64,000 nt of DNA from Brachionus manjavacas (taxonomy: Eukaryota; Rotifera; Eurotatoria; Ploima; Brachionidae): the NCBI GenBank assembly GCA_019054805.1, contig JAHQIY010000036.1, positions 186,001-250,000 on the forward strand, in the 5' to 3' direction. Positions 23,274 through 34,915 of the stretch are shown in pieces; position 1 is the stretch's first letter, and the number at the start of each line of letters is the position of its first letter. The position numbers were made by a program, and so were the translations under genes. A model generated the notes under the pieces. That model was given only the letters and a program-made list of their open reading frames with translations, made no database searches and was not told the origin of the DNA.

Positions 23274-24301
23274 CTACTTGTTAACTACTTCATATGAAAA
23301 ATCATTCACAAATGCAGCTAAAACTACGTCATCAATACAACTAAGATCAGTACTGTTGTCGCTCTTGCTTAGGTTATTAGTCGAACAAGCTGAATTTTTA
23401 GCACTAATGGGCTTAATCGTCTGCACCTCTACACTTCCACTCATTAGATCCACTTTACTTGCTAAAAGCTTAGTTGTGGCACTCGAATTATGGCTTGATG
23501 CATTAAGGGGCCCATTAATGGGAATATCTGTCGAAATATTGAAAGAATTATGGGTATTGAGGCCAAATAAAGCGGCTGCTGATGGCGATGACATGGAAAA
23601 TGAGGAGATAAACGGTGGAGTTTTTTTATGCCGACTTTCATCTTTTACGTTTTGTTTAGGGGTGACTTGTTTGGCTTCAAATATTTTTTCCTCATCGTCA
23701 TCAGATGAGTTTGAGACTGATTCTTGCAGACTTGAGTCGTTCTCTAATAAGTTAAGAGTATTGACCACGTTAGTTTTCTTGAACTTTTTGACCGAAAAAC
23801 TCGGCTTGATCATTTGGCGCTTTTCACTGAACCAATTTTTAATCATGTCTTCATCATAATTTATGTGATTAGCTAACATGAATAGCTCGGCGTCGTTGGG
23901 AGATGGATTTTTGTCGAACTTTTCGTTTAGGATGTTCAAAGCGGTGGGAGAAAACGTGCAATCACGTTTTCGTTTTTTATTCGAGTCTATTTCAGAGAAC
24001 GATTTGAATCGATCTCCGAATTTTAGCTTTGAATCGCTTAGTAGTTTTTCTAAGACAGGTCTCACTTTTGCGCTAGATCTAGGCGTAATGTCCAGTCGCT
24101 CAAATTTAGATATTGCAGATTCGGTTAGAATTGGATCTTTAAATTCAGCATTGAGAGCCTCTGTTATTTGATTCTTTGAAATTCCTAGACTTGATTTTTT
24201 TTCCACAAAATTTCTCGCAAATTGTCGCATCTCGTCCATGTCACAACTCTTTTGCTCCTCATTTTCTTCACTACATTCTTCAGCTAACAAGTCATTTGTG
24301 A
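23274..24301 (-). CDS. Divergent POU6-like homeodomain protein (5' exon not found)
   Basis: A nuclear DNA-binding protein by family. The frame runs from an acceptor AG at 24302-24303 to the stop at 23274 (about 342 codons). The POU-specific domain reads DEMRQFARNF, then SLGISKNQITEAL, then AISKFERLDITPRSSAKV and PVLEKLL. The homeodomain begins NKKRKRDCTFSPTALNILNE and ends MIKNWFSEKRQ. FERLDITP and LDITPxSxxK favour class 6. The recognition helix, normally WFCNRR, reads WFSEKR here, losing the near-invariant Asn. The C-terminal 150 residues are Ser/Asn-rich. Upstream of the acceptor the frame stays open by chance into a hydrophobic, intron-derived stretch that should not be read as a signal peptide. 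The entry phase is 1, so an upstream exon is expected. Transcription could also begin by trans-splicing, which I cannot test. Confidence 0.75.
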
Positions 24302-25477
24302 CTATAAAAAAAAGAATGATGAAAATTGACATTTTGCCATCTATTGACAATCAATATATTAAAATGCTTTATTAAAACATGTTTGTTATTTTAACTTAAT
24401 GGAAAAACCTAAACAGGTCGTGCTTGAGGTATGGGTTCATTCGAGAATGGTTGATCAAATTTTTGATTTTAAAAAAGAAAATAAACAAAAAAATTGAAAA
24501 AAAATAATTTTAGTTCTAAAACTCATTGCGTAAAATGTGTGGACTAAAAAAAAATCTGTTATCTTCATAAGCTTTACAATTAAATTTGAATGATTTTCTA
24601 ACACATGTATTAAGTCAGCTAATTTTGAATGTAACATTGATGAGAAGTGTTAAAATTTATCATGTTACATCGATGATGAATATGAAGATTCGTCTTTTTA
24701 AAAAAAATAATGAATAATCAATGAAAAACAAGATTATTAGATCTCATCGCTTTTCCACCAAAATATTCGATGAAATTACGAGTATTCATCGATAAACATC
24801 GATGTTACACTCAAAACTAGTTGACTAGGAATAGCTTTGTAGACTTGCAGATAATAAATTGGTGTGATAGATTTGTAGAGGGAGTTTTAGTTAAAAAAGA
24901 AATAAATCATTTCAATTTTGAACTCTGGTTTTGTCAGAACTAAAGCAAATTTGAACAAGCAAGTTAAGTTAATAAGGTTTAGTTGTTTGGAACAAAATAA
25001 AAAAACAAAAGTGGCATTGTGAATTTTAGTACGAAAAAAAAATACTTAAGTACCAATGCTTAGGTTCTGACGGGCCAAATAAATTGTAGCAACTGGCACA
25101 TCTTCTGTACCACCAATACACTAATTCTACAAAATTCAGCAATAAATCTGCAAAATACAGTCCATTGTGAATTATATCATTATTAATAATAAAAATTCAG
25201 CTAAGGCAAGGATGCTTGCGGAGATGTCTTACTTTAGGAAGACATATATGGTAGCTGGATGCATTGAAATCTAGTTACATATACAAAGTTATCAATAGTT
25301 TTCTTTTTCATTTTAAGCACAATCTGTAAATTATAAAAAAAAAAAATATTATTCAAATTCAACTTTAAGTGGTGCTATAGAGAATGTATCAGTTGCTGCA
25401 GTTTACACCACATGTTTTGGTCAGAATTTAAGCTTTGGTAAATTCACAATAGAAAAGAAACGGTGTTTTGAAATTGA
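24302..25477. other. Upstream region of the POU gene with repeat copies
   Basis: Contains coding-like sequence at about 24400-24480 (a short plus-strand ORF at 24399-24497, or a possible minus-strand exon) that could not be joined in phase to the POU gene. It also contains a repeat copy at about 24478-24640, related to 25478-25700. Otherwise AT-rich. Confidence 0.35.
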
Positions 25478-25700
25478 AAAAAACTTTAGCTCTAAAACTC
25501 GTTTTGCAAAATGTGTGGACTTAAATCACCCATATTAAGTATCTGCAAAAGCTTTACAAACTAATTTCAATCATTTGCTAATAAATGAAATGCTTTGCAG
25601 ACTTTAAGAGTGTTTGCAGACACTTAATTTGAGTGAAACAAACTTTTTGTCAGCCGAAACATTTTGCAGAACGAGTTTAAGAACTTAAAAAAGCAAATAA
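25478..25700. mobile_element. Short inverted-repeat element; partial copy at 24478-24640
   Basis: The left end carries AAACTCGTTTTGCAAAATGT at about 25497 and the right end the near-exact inverse (AAACTCGTTCTGCAAAATGT read on minus, about 25652-25682). A direct, diverged copy of the left half (AAAACTCATTGCGTAAAATG, then GTGTGGACT) lies at about 24515. No coding capacity. Confidence 0.5.
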
Positions 25701-25814
25701 AGCTAAAAACTTTTGCGCTCAAAATCAATACAAATAAAGTAAATTTCAATTGCTGATCTTATCTAATTTTCAATAAAGTATTTGAGATATCCATTGCCAA
25801 TAGGTCCATTTTGC

Positions 25815-27269
25815 TTAGTTTTTACTTAGAAATTTTTTAAAATTCAAAATTCCGTTTATATAGAGATCTATTTCTTTAAAATTTGACTGATTACGCTCGA
25901 ACGTGTCATGTTGGGCACTGTTCAGATGTTGTTTCAAGTTTTCATAGCGTTGTTTGCAGCATTCACAATAACCTGTGGATTTTTTTTTCGCCAAATTTTG
26001 CTGAACATTCGACTGGGTTCTGACACTTGTCGAAAAAGAAGAAGCTCTGTTTAATTGCAAGCGATTGACTGCAACGATTGACTCTTTTTGCTTCAAATTT
26101 GGTTTTGACGATGCCGTGGTTGACTTGGAAGAATTTGGTGATTTGAATTTATTTTTTTCACCAGGCTGTATTTGATCTAATGAACTTTCTGATTGTCGAT
26201 TTTTACGATCATTCTGAGTCGACGAACAATTGCTTGATCCATTACTTTTAGTAAAAATAAAAAATAAAAAAAAACCAAAAAAAAAGACCAAATAAGTACT
26301 CATCACTAAAATAATGCTGAAAAGGCGAATTGGTAAACTTGCTCTGCATGGTATCGAAGTTTATTTCATGCCAATGATCAAATTCTTGGTATATCGGCTT
26401 GTACTGTTTGCATATGGACTCAAATTTGATAAAGTTATTTTTTAGTTTATAAACTTAAGAACAATGAAACAAAACCTTGAGCTTGAAAGTTATTTTAGCT
26501 TACTTTTGTGGTTTGCTGTCTTAGTTAAACATTGAGGCAGACCTGAATCTTTCTTCATACCACCCTTTTCCTCACATTCCTTCGATGTACTAATTTTATC
26601 TCCAACCTCTAGGCTTCTTTTCTTATTTGTCAATTTTTCTATATATTTATCAAGTTCAGTCAAATTCATTATACTTATTCCCAAGCGTCTTGCAGTCGCA
26701 ACTATATCAGTTGAAGGACTTCCTTTAGATGCTTTTTCAAGGATTGCCTGAGTCCGATTTATCAAACTGGTCGAACGTGACAAAAAGTTAACAGTGTTTG
26801 GCGAAGTTCTTAAATCAACTTTAATTAATTAATTAATATTTTATCTAGAATTAATGTACTTTATTTTTTTAGCATGATCAGGAACCTCAGGCGATTGAAA
26901 GCCATCAATATTTTTTTCTCTGTTTGTAATGACATAGTTGACGTCTTTGCTTAGGCAATCGGCGATTTTCTAAAATGACAAAAAACTGAATTTCAAGATT
27001 AAACAAGATTTGTTAAGATTTACTGCATCTATTAAGTTCATGCATTCTTTGACCCTATTTAGCATTTTATATGAATTATGTATATCGAGGAAAACCAGTT
27101 TTCCCACAAGAAGTCGGAGTGGGTTGTTTGATGTTTTTTGAGGCTGATCCTGGCTGATTTGTTTTTGTGGTCGAACTTGTTTTCCAAATATGCTACCATT
27201 CATTAGCTCATTTTGATTCTTGTTTTTAAGAGGCTCTTTTGATCCGACTAGTTTAGGTGTTTGGTTCAT
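25815..27269 (-). CDS. DBF4: DBF4, regulatory subunit of Cdc7 kinase
   Basis: DBF4 activates Cdc7 kinase, which phosphorylates MCM proteins at replication origins in the nucleus (family knowledge). Five exons (27024-27269, 26860-26969, 26504-26808, 26300-26453 and 25815-26244) join in phase with GT-AG ends to 414 residues. All three family motifs are present. Motif N (BRCT-like) spans exons 1-3 (LVGKLVFLDIHNSYK, DCLSKDVNYVITN, ILEKASKG). Motif M is in exon 4 (FIKFESICKQYKPIYQEFD). Motif C, the zinc finger, is near the end (GYCECCKQRYENLKQHL with the later His in SAQHDTF, then NFKEIDLYI). The start is the first ATG (27269). The protein is short for a DBF4, with little beyond the zinc finger. 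The apparent hydrophobic start at 26306 is the translated intron. Confidence 0.9.
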
Positions 27270-27890
27270 TATCAACTAATTCGTGGGTTATATTTTTTTC
27301 AACAAAATTTTTATTTGAATTAATTTTTTTATTTTTAATACGCATAAATTTCACTATTAAAGTTGAAATTAGTCCGATTTAAAAGTTTAATGACCGAGCA
27401 ATTTTGATTCAAAATAAACTTTACTTTGAATCAAATTTCTTAAGCATTTTGTTGAGCAAAAAATCAGAGCATTTTTTAATTGAAATCTTTTAAAGAATTT
27501 GTAATGATTTTGCCAAGCCCATGAATGAATTTTTTTAAATTTGTATTTCACCATCTCGTATACGAGATGTTAATAGTTAAGCCATCTAATTTTATTTTTT
27601 CAGACCTAAATTAGAATATTGAATATGTTTGGACGCTTTTTGCTTGTAAAGATTGTAAAATTAGGGTCAAGATTAATCTGCAGTTTAATTTATTTTAGAA
27701 TTTTTATTGACTTTTTGATACAAAATTTTCCATTTAATAGTAAAATTTGTGCAAAATGTAAAATTCTTCTGCATTTTTTTAATTCGATTTTTCAAACCGA
27801 TCTATTGATTTCAAAAAATTCCGGTTATTTTTTTTATGCAGTAATTTAATTCCGTAACATAATGTTTATCATTATCCCAATTCGTTTGTA
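27270..27890. other. Intergenic AT-rich DNA
   Basis: Upstream flank of DBF4. No gene, RNA or repeat supported. A 76-codon plus frame at 27619-27849 is compositionally simple and not called. Confidence 0.5.
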
Positions 27891-28050
27891 CAGTATGTTG
27901 CAAAAGTTTAGAAAATGGTTATTTTATTTATCTTAAATTGTTTATTTGCTGTATTTTACGAAAAATTGAGTGCAAAAGAAAAAAAATAAAAGCACTAAAT
28001 TGTAGAATTTTTTTTCTCTACAATTTGACACTCGGAATAAAAATATATTA

Positions 28051-30085
28051 TTTATTTTATTTATTTGTTTTCTGTACCGAGCTAAAGCTCCTTCAGAATA
28101 AATTAAAAATAAAATAAAAAAATAAAATAAAAATAAAATTAAAGTAAATAAAATTAGATAAAAAAAAAAAATCAAAATAAATAAAGTTAAATAAGACAGA
28201 ATAAAAATTTAAAAAAATAAAATGTAATAAAATGGTTTAAAATAGAGGAAAATTAATGAAATTGAACTAGAGAGTTAAAGGATACATATTTTTAAAAAAT
28301 TGATTGTTCAGGGAAAAAAGAAGAAATAGTAAGGTAGCAATTACACAATGGAGTTGGGTATTCAATAAATCTTGATTCGAAACCTTCTTTGTATTCCTCC
28401 ACCAGTCTAACAACCAATGGAATAGAATGACTCAGTCCTGTCCCAACATATCTCTCACTCAACTTAAAAAGACGATTCGAGACCTTTAGTAATTTAAGTT
28501 TATTAAAAGCCTCATGATGCAACATGTTGGAAGGAGTATCATATTTTAACTTGAGGATAGATCTGACTGCTGTATTCTGAATTGCTTGTAGTTTTTTGAT
28601 ATTATTTTCTGAAAATGAATTCAAGCAAGGAAAAGAATAGTCTAAGATTGATCCGACTAAAGATTTATATAAATTTCCTTGTGTGTTTTGATTAAGACCC
28701 CATTTTTTATTTGACAATATCTTAATAATATTTAACCTTTTATTGCAGCGTTCTTTGATTTCGTCTACCAGTAAAGTTTAACTTAGAATCAAATTTAATA
28801 CCAAGAAACTTGATTTCTTTTTGGCTCACTATTCTGTTTCCATAGATTTTTAAGTTTAGATTATCACCCTCTTTTTTGTACCTAGAAAAGACTACTGAAC
28901 ACGACTTTTCTACTGATATCTTCATTTTCCATTTAATAAGCCATTGCTCTAGTTCGTTGGTGTATTTATTTATTATCTTATTTTCATGGTTCCCTTTTTT
29001 GTTATAAATGAAGAATGTAACTAGATCATCTGCGAAAAGCAGAGAGTATTCATTATTTGTTTTGTTTCTTTTTGGGATGTCATTAATATAAATACTAAAT
29101 AAGAGAGGACTTATTACTGAGCCTTGAGGAACACCTGCAGTTATTTGATATTCGTCGCTCAATTGGTCATTCACATTTACCTTAAATGTCCTTCTATCTA
29201 AAAAGGATCTAATCCAGTTAGTCAAGTAATGAGGTGGATTCATTTTAATCAATTTAAAAAGTAGACCTTCATGCCAAACCCTATCAAAGGCTTTAGAAAT
29301 ATCAAAAAAAAGGCCACAAACTCTTTTTTTTTCTATTAAATGATTCCACAATTTTTGAATTAAAAAGAAAAGATTATCTGATGTTCGCCGGTGTTTCCTA
29401 AATCCAGATTGCTCCTGGATAAGGAGTGAATTTTGTTCCAAATAATTGTATAATCTTGAAAATACTATGCGTTCCAGGAGCTTTCCTAAACAACTCGTTA
29501 TACTAATTGGTCTATAATTTAAAGGATCTTGTAAAGAAGAGGCTTTTTTTTTAATCATAGTAATGTTCGATGTTTTCCATGCTTTAGGGACTCTACCTTC
29601 TCGAAGAGATAAATTAAAAAGTTCTATAATTTCTATTAATGAATTTCTAGGTAAGTTTTTTAACATTAGATTATGAATTTGGTCAGGTCCTGATGCCGCT
29701 TCATTTTTCAATCTTTTTAGAGCCATAATTAATTCATTTAAGCAAATTGGATCATTAAAATTAGACTGATCATAATTTCTAAAGAATTCAGAGTTAGAAT
29801 TAAGTATTTCGAAATCTTTATCACGATCTATTAAATCAGAATTAGGACTAAATATTGAAGATAGGAGTTCTCCAAAGCATTTTCCCTTTTCTTCATTAGT
29901 TTTGAATTCCTTGTCATTTAAAAACAAATTTGGGTTTAAATTTGATCCTTTTTTTGATCTAAATTTATTTATTTTTTTCCAGAATGGTCTACTTGTTAGT
30001 GGGTTTTTTCCCATTTTATCAATAAAATCAAACCAATTTTGATTCCAGAATTTTTTTAAAGAGGCCTTTAACTCGAATGTAAGTT
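28051..30085 (-). mobile_element. Jockey-like LINE, 5'-truncated, most complete copy
   Basis: The main frame 28740-30014 (424 codons) holds a nearly whole reverse transcriptase: NYRPISITSCLGKLLERIV, SGFRKHRRTSDN, FFDISKAFDRVWHEGL, AGVPQGSVISPLLFSIYIND and LLFADDLVTFF. A 5-nt deletion near 28770, relative to the copy at 7795-8750, shifts the frame. The C-terminal part continues at 28292-28717. The 3' UTR and the terminal stem GGAGCTTTAGCTC with an AAATAAATAA-type tail lie at 28051-28260. The endonuclease is missing; the copy is truncated at about 30085, just upstream of the linker reading NQNWFDFIDKMGKNP. It belongs to the same family as 7795-8750. Confidence 0.85.
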
Positions 30086-30354
30086 AACTTTTAGATATTT
30101 ATAATGAAAAAACTTCCCCTAAAAAATAAAAAATAAAAGTCGGTGCAAAAGTTTAGAAATTCGGGTAATCCTAAAGTTTTAGCAACCATTGCTACCTTTT
30201 TTCACACCTTTATGATTAATTCTTAAATAGCTTCTAATTTTTAGTAAATTGTGCTCTTAAACTGATTAAAATAAATACTCTCTAACTACTTAGGTCACAT
30301 GAAACAATCTTTTCCAATTTATGTCTTTTCAACTTTAATTTTTTTAGCTTATTT

Positions 30355-30491
30355 ACTCTATTTTGATTTTTTTTTTATCTAATTTTATTAACTTTAATTT
30401 TATTTTTATTTTATTTTTTATTTTATTTCTAATTTATTCTGAAGGAGCTTTAGCTCGGTACAGAAAACAAATAAATAAAAAATAAATAAAT
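30355..30491 (+). mobile_element. Jockey-like LINE 3' UTR fragment
   Basis: This is only the 3' UTR and the terminal stem CTGAAGGAGCTTTAGCTC with its A-rich tail, matching the 3' end of the LINE at 28051-30085 but in opposite orientation. It is a severely 5'-truncated insertion between the Tc1 left end and its transposase. Confidence 0.75.
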
Positions 30492-30550
30492 AGGTCCTTT
30501 GAAAATAACTTAACCAAAAAATCTTAATTTTGCCAAAAAATTACCAAAAA

Positions 30551-31583
30551 ATGGGTAAAAAAAACGTCTCTAGCCCACTAAAATGGCAGATCGTGGGTCT
30601 GCTAAAAAGTGGAGATAAAAAGCAAAATGAGATAGCCAACATGTTAAGTGTATCTCCAAAATGTGTCTCTTCAACTAAAAAACGATATAAAGAGACTGGT
30701 ACTGTGTCTGATCGAAGCCGTTCTGGTAGACCTCGGAAGTTGACATTTAGGGATGAAAATTACATTTTTAGAGAGATAAGAAAAGATCCTACGTCAAGCT
30801 ATCAAAAACTCGCCACTGATTTTAATTCTAAGACTCAAGGGGTTAGGATAAGTAAGTCTACTGTAATGAGATTTCTCAAAAAAAAAAGTTTAGAGTCCCA
30901 TACAGCGGTCAGAAAACCCCTTTTAACCATAAAAGATATACAAAAAAGATATAAGTGGTGTAAACAGAGACTTAATTGGACAGTTAATAATTGGTCCAGA
31001 GTTATTTTCAGTGACGAGTCCAATTTTGAGGTCTTCAATCGTAAGTCAAGAGTAATCGTTAAAAGGTTTAAAAATGAAAAGTTTCATCCGAAGTTCTGTA
31101 CACCAAGGTTACAAAATGGTGGAGGATCAGCTGGTATCTGGGGATGCATTTCCTACAAAGGCACTGGTATAAGCAACATTTATACAGGACGAATTAATCA
31201 ATTTGTCTACAAAGACACCTTGGAAAACAACCTTTTACCATCTGTTGAACTGCTATTTGAGCCAGACGACCCTTGGATTTTTCAGCAAGATGGCGCTTCG
31301 GCACATACTGCCCACTCAGTAAGGGACTGGACTGAAAGAACAGAACATTGAGGTTCTGCCATGGTGTGCCCGTTCACCAGATCTCAACCCAATCGAAAAC
31401 TTATGGTCATACATGGATGCCAAAATGGTAAACACAAAGGTAACCTCTATCGAGCATTTAAAAGAGGTTTAACACAAAGAGTGGTTAAAGATTCCGACTG
31501 AGTACGTACATAAGTTGATTGAATCTATGCCAAAAAGAGTTTTGGCTTATTATAAGGCCAAAGGCGGTCATTTTAAATATTAA
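30551..31583 (+). pseudogene. Tc1 transposase, frameshifted
   Basis: DDE transposase of the Tc1/mariner superfamily, about 344 codons. Two N-terminal helix-turn-helix parts (KWQIVGLLKSGDKKQNEIAN; SRSGRPRKLTF) are followed by the catalytic positions FSDESNF, IFQQDGASAHT and RSPDLNPIENLW, a DD34E spacing. One extra base near 31332 shifts the frame before the last catalytic motif. A further in-frame TAA occurs at about 31469. The remainder runs to TAA 31581-31583. The chosen start is ATG 30551, just before the first helix. It cannot make an active enzyme as it stands. Confidence 0.85.
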
Positions 31584-31830
31584 ATTGTAAAAATTTCTAA
31601 ACTTTTGAACCGTTTTTTTTTTTTTAATTGATTGTATCCATTTTTTTTTGTATTTTTTTTTTGGGATTTTTTTTCACTTAATTTTTTTTTTTGATATTAT
31701 GATCTTGGATTGATGACAAATAAAAATTTGAAAAAAACACCGCTTTTTTTATTTTCCCGCCTATTATATACGCATAAACAATTCTTTTGTTAACGAAAAA
31801 AAAAAAAATTCTAAACTTTTGCAACATATT

Positions 31831-32232
31831 ATTTTTTTTCGAATGAATCGATTTTAATTATTATTATTTATTTTAATAAACACTACATAGGTGATAATAA
31901 AAAAAGTTTTAAAAAAAAATAAGATAAAAAAAGTGAACAATAAAAATTAAAAAAATAGTCAGGGTCAATAATATTTGATTTTTTTCTAATAATATCGTAT
32001 TATCTAGGAATAAAATAATTCAACTAAAAGTGATTTTCAAGAAAGTTCTATATGTTTTTTTTCACAATTTTTATTCTATTTTCAAGTCAACCATAAATAC
32101 TTTAATTATTCGACTTTATTATCAATAGATTTGAAATTAATTTATTTTTTATTTAAAAATTTATTTTCAATATTATTTTTTCGTAAGATTACACATTAGG
32201 TTTTATACAAAAAACAACAATTGCGAATTTAT
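31831..32232. other. Intergenic AT-rich DNA
   Basis: 3' flank of the SLC13 gene; nothing supported. Confidence 0.5.
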
Positions 32233-34915
32233 TCACAGATTTGATGCAAAAGTAACTTGCTTAAAACTTTCTGTGACATTTGTAATTGTGGCAATTGTTG
32301 CATTCGGAAATATAGGATAGAGCCATACATTGGCAGCCATCATTAGTACAGCTATACCGACTATTTTTAATGATATTCCAGAAATTACCATGTCCTTTAT
32401 TTTAATATAACCACTGCCGAAAACAATTGCATTTGGTGGAGTTGCTACAGGAAACATAAATGCAAAACTAACACACACAGTCATTGGCATAAGAAAGTAG
32501 TGCGGAATAATACCAATTGAGCTTGCCTTTTTAATTTTTTTACATATTTAAAAAAAAGAACCTATCAAAAAAATTTTTATTACCAAAGAATTTGCAATAG
32601 GTATAAAAATTGATGCCATCGAAGTATTACTGGTAAATTCAGTTCCAAATTCACAGAAAAATAGTATTATAAGTAAAGCTAGTCCTTTTTGCTCAGGCAT
32701 TACATCCTTTAGAATATTTCCAATCCACGTTGACAACCCAGACTCCTGAAAAGTGCGAATAAATTTTGTAACAAGAAATTGATTAAAATTTAAATGGAAC
32801 AAAAAGTGGTTTAAAATTGAGGATTTAAAGATTGAAGAAAAAAATTTCAAAATAAATACTTGAAAGCCTTTTGCAATCGCTAATGATCCACCACCTAAAA
32901 GAATGACATCCCATGGAAAATTGATCATGTCACTCCACTTAAGCAGATGCTCATATTTATGTCCTAAAAATATGTTATTTTTTGGCCAAACAAACGATAA
33001 AATAACTATTAAAATAGCTGGCGTAGTATCACTAACATATCTTTTCAAAATTAAGAAAAAAAAAGAATCAATAAAATGAATACGATGCCAGCAAAACAAT
33101 TACTCATCATAACCAAAGAATCTATGCCAACCATCTACTATTGGTTCTCTAGTCAGCCAAAGCAGTACACACAACAAAAATAAAATTCCTACACTAATTT
33201 GGTCAAAACTTAAATTTACAAATAAGGTTGAATTTATGTATTATTTTTAACAATTTTAAAAATTTACGAAATAGGTCCTAATTGATCATATCGATTTTTG
33301 ATCATTTTTTTCAATTGATCGCCTGCCATTGTTTTAGGTTTTTTTTTGAAAAACATCAGTTCACTTTTTTTCCAAGTTTTAAAAAAATGCATCATCTTAA
33401 TTGTTTATTTTAATAAATAACCTTTTGGGCAACCAAATAATCGCCAGCACAATCCATGAAGCAAAAACTACAATTATTGCAGCTGGGAGTGAAAAAAGTA
33501 AATAGGTAAGGAAATTGAGCCCTCCGTCCGGATAATTATCATCAAAAAATCCTTTAAGAAGAAGATTTGGAGTGGTTCCGACAAGACTTCCGGAACCGCC
33601 GACACTTGCTGAATAAGCAATTCCTAAACAAAAGCCTTTCATTAACTTTTTGCCAGCCGGTGTTTGTAACTCTTCATTTGCAATATGCTCTTGGGCAGTT
33701 TCTTCATGAAATGTTCCCTCATCATCATTGTACGCTACATGTTCCACTTTAAAACCACTTTTTGTATCCAGATTAGACGCGTCTGATCAATTTTTTAAAT
33801 TTTATTTGCTTTAAATCTAAACATCAATTTTCTGTGAGCTTACCGTTTATCTTGTTATATGAGACAGATGGAATAGTTTTTTTTTTGGAAAACGCAGGAT
33901 TGTATTTAGCAAGTTGCTTAACTAGTGCGACCACTATTGGTAACATCATACTGGACGAAGCTGTATTCGATATCCAAAGAGACAAAAATCCCGTAACACA
34001 CATGACACCAAGCAAAAGCCTTGATTTTAGATTTATCAGAGTTTATTTTTTCCTAACAGCTGCTTACCATTTTGGATCAGATCCAAAAAACATTATGATT
34101 TTGAGAGCAACTCTTTCATGAAGACCAGTTTTTTCGATTCCAATTGCCAAAACCAATCCTAATCAACATTAGTTAAAATTCTTTTTTTCAATTTTAATTT
34201 TCTTTACCTCCAAAAAAAAGCATTTGAATATCCTTTTTAAAAAAATTAGCCTTTTTTCATCTCTTTTTTTTTAAAGAAACTTGAATTACTTGAAAATAAA
34301 TTTGTGAAGTAGCATTTGATGATAGAATGTTGAAAATTGGAAACAGAAGGACTGGCAAAAGACTTGTAACTGCAATTGGTAAACACTCAGTAATCCAATA
34401 CAGTGACATTATTACTAATATGTAGCCACAGTAAGCAGCCTTTTTGTTAGCAATTTTTAAATTTTAAGCATGGCTTATTTTCAGGATTATGATTAAAAAT
34501 ATTTGCATATTTCAACAATTGATTTTCAAAAGAAGAATATGATGATATTAATTATTAATTTAAAAGGCTTAAAAGAATAATTTTTTAAGACTTTTAAAAT
34601 TCTTTAAATTAACTTTTGATTATTTAAAAAATTAATTTAATTCAAAAGTTTTATTTACTTATCTTTAAAAAAATGCCATGTGATATTGTCTTTTTTTCCA
34701 TAGTAAACTTTTTTTTTAAATAAAATTTTATGCTTATTTTCCTAGAAAAACAGATATGCTGAAATATTTAAAATTTCGCCTGATTTTTTTATAAAAAATC
34801 GAATTACTTTATCTCTAATAACAGCGGGTATTGGTGAAAAAATCAACGGTATACCAATAATCAGCACAAAATTAAGGTTTTTCTTTATCCATTCTTTTAA
34901 AAGTAAGATATTCAT
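32233..34915 (-). CDS. SLC13-family sodium/di- or tricarboxylate (or sulfate) transporter
   Basis: Sodium-coupled anion carrier of the plasma membrane (DASS/SLC13 family). Eleven exons: 34808-34915, 34290-34439, 34208-34232, 34068-34158, 33844-34019, 33451-33782, 33268-33395, 33104-33208, 32860-33040, 32584-32745 and 32233-32526. All are GT-AG and in phase, giving 583 residues, a normal length. The two substrate/sodium-site SNT motifs are present (SLWISNTASSSMMLPI; FTSNTSMASIFIPI), as is the family signature SFAFMFPVATPPNAIVFG. Exon 3 is only 25 bp. For exon 6 I chose the donor after SWI (33451). A later GT (33421) extends the frame but breaks the phase, and this choice fits the family spacing. 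Substrate specificity cannot be read. The start is the ATG before helix 1. Confidence 0.9.

Larger units (their letters stand above)
27891..31830 (+). mobile_element. Tc1-like DNA transposon of IR/DR type, invaded by two LINEs
   Basis: Four copies of a short repeat around GCAAAAGTTTAGAAA mark the ends. The outer left one begins at 27891 directly after TA (CAGTATGTTGC). The inner left is at 30141-30162, the inner right at 31591-31612 (inverted) and the outer right at 31808-31830 (inverted, ending GCAACATATT). The right terminal region is about 240 bp. The left is the same size only if the LINE at 28051-30085 is removed. This matches the inverted-repeat/direct-repeat layout known from Sleeping Beauty-type Tc1 elements. 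A second, 3'-only LINE piece (about 30355-30491) lies between the left end and the transposase. Confidence 0.75.

Noticed and set aside
23266-24171. Plus-strand frames of 197 and 97 codons opposite the POU gene
   Set aside because: Antisense shadows of the POU-specific and homeodomain coding sequence; no recognisable domain.
24302-24350. Hydrophobic start that would make the POU protein look secreted
   Set aside because: It is intron sequence ending in a T-rich tract and AG acceptor; a signal peptide on a homeodomain protein is implausible.
26245-26306. Hydrophobic start in front of the last DBF4 exon
   Set aside because: Translated intron: donor at 26299 and acceptor at 26245 join exons in phase.
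33396-33450. Extension of SLC13 exon 6 through VLAIIWLPKRLF
   Set aside because: Reading through leads to a stop and a phase conflict with the next exon; treating it as a 55-bp intron restores phase and family spacing.
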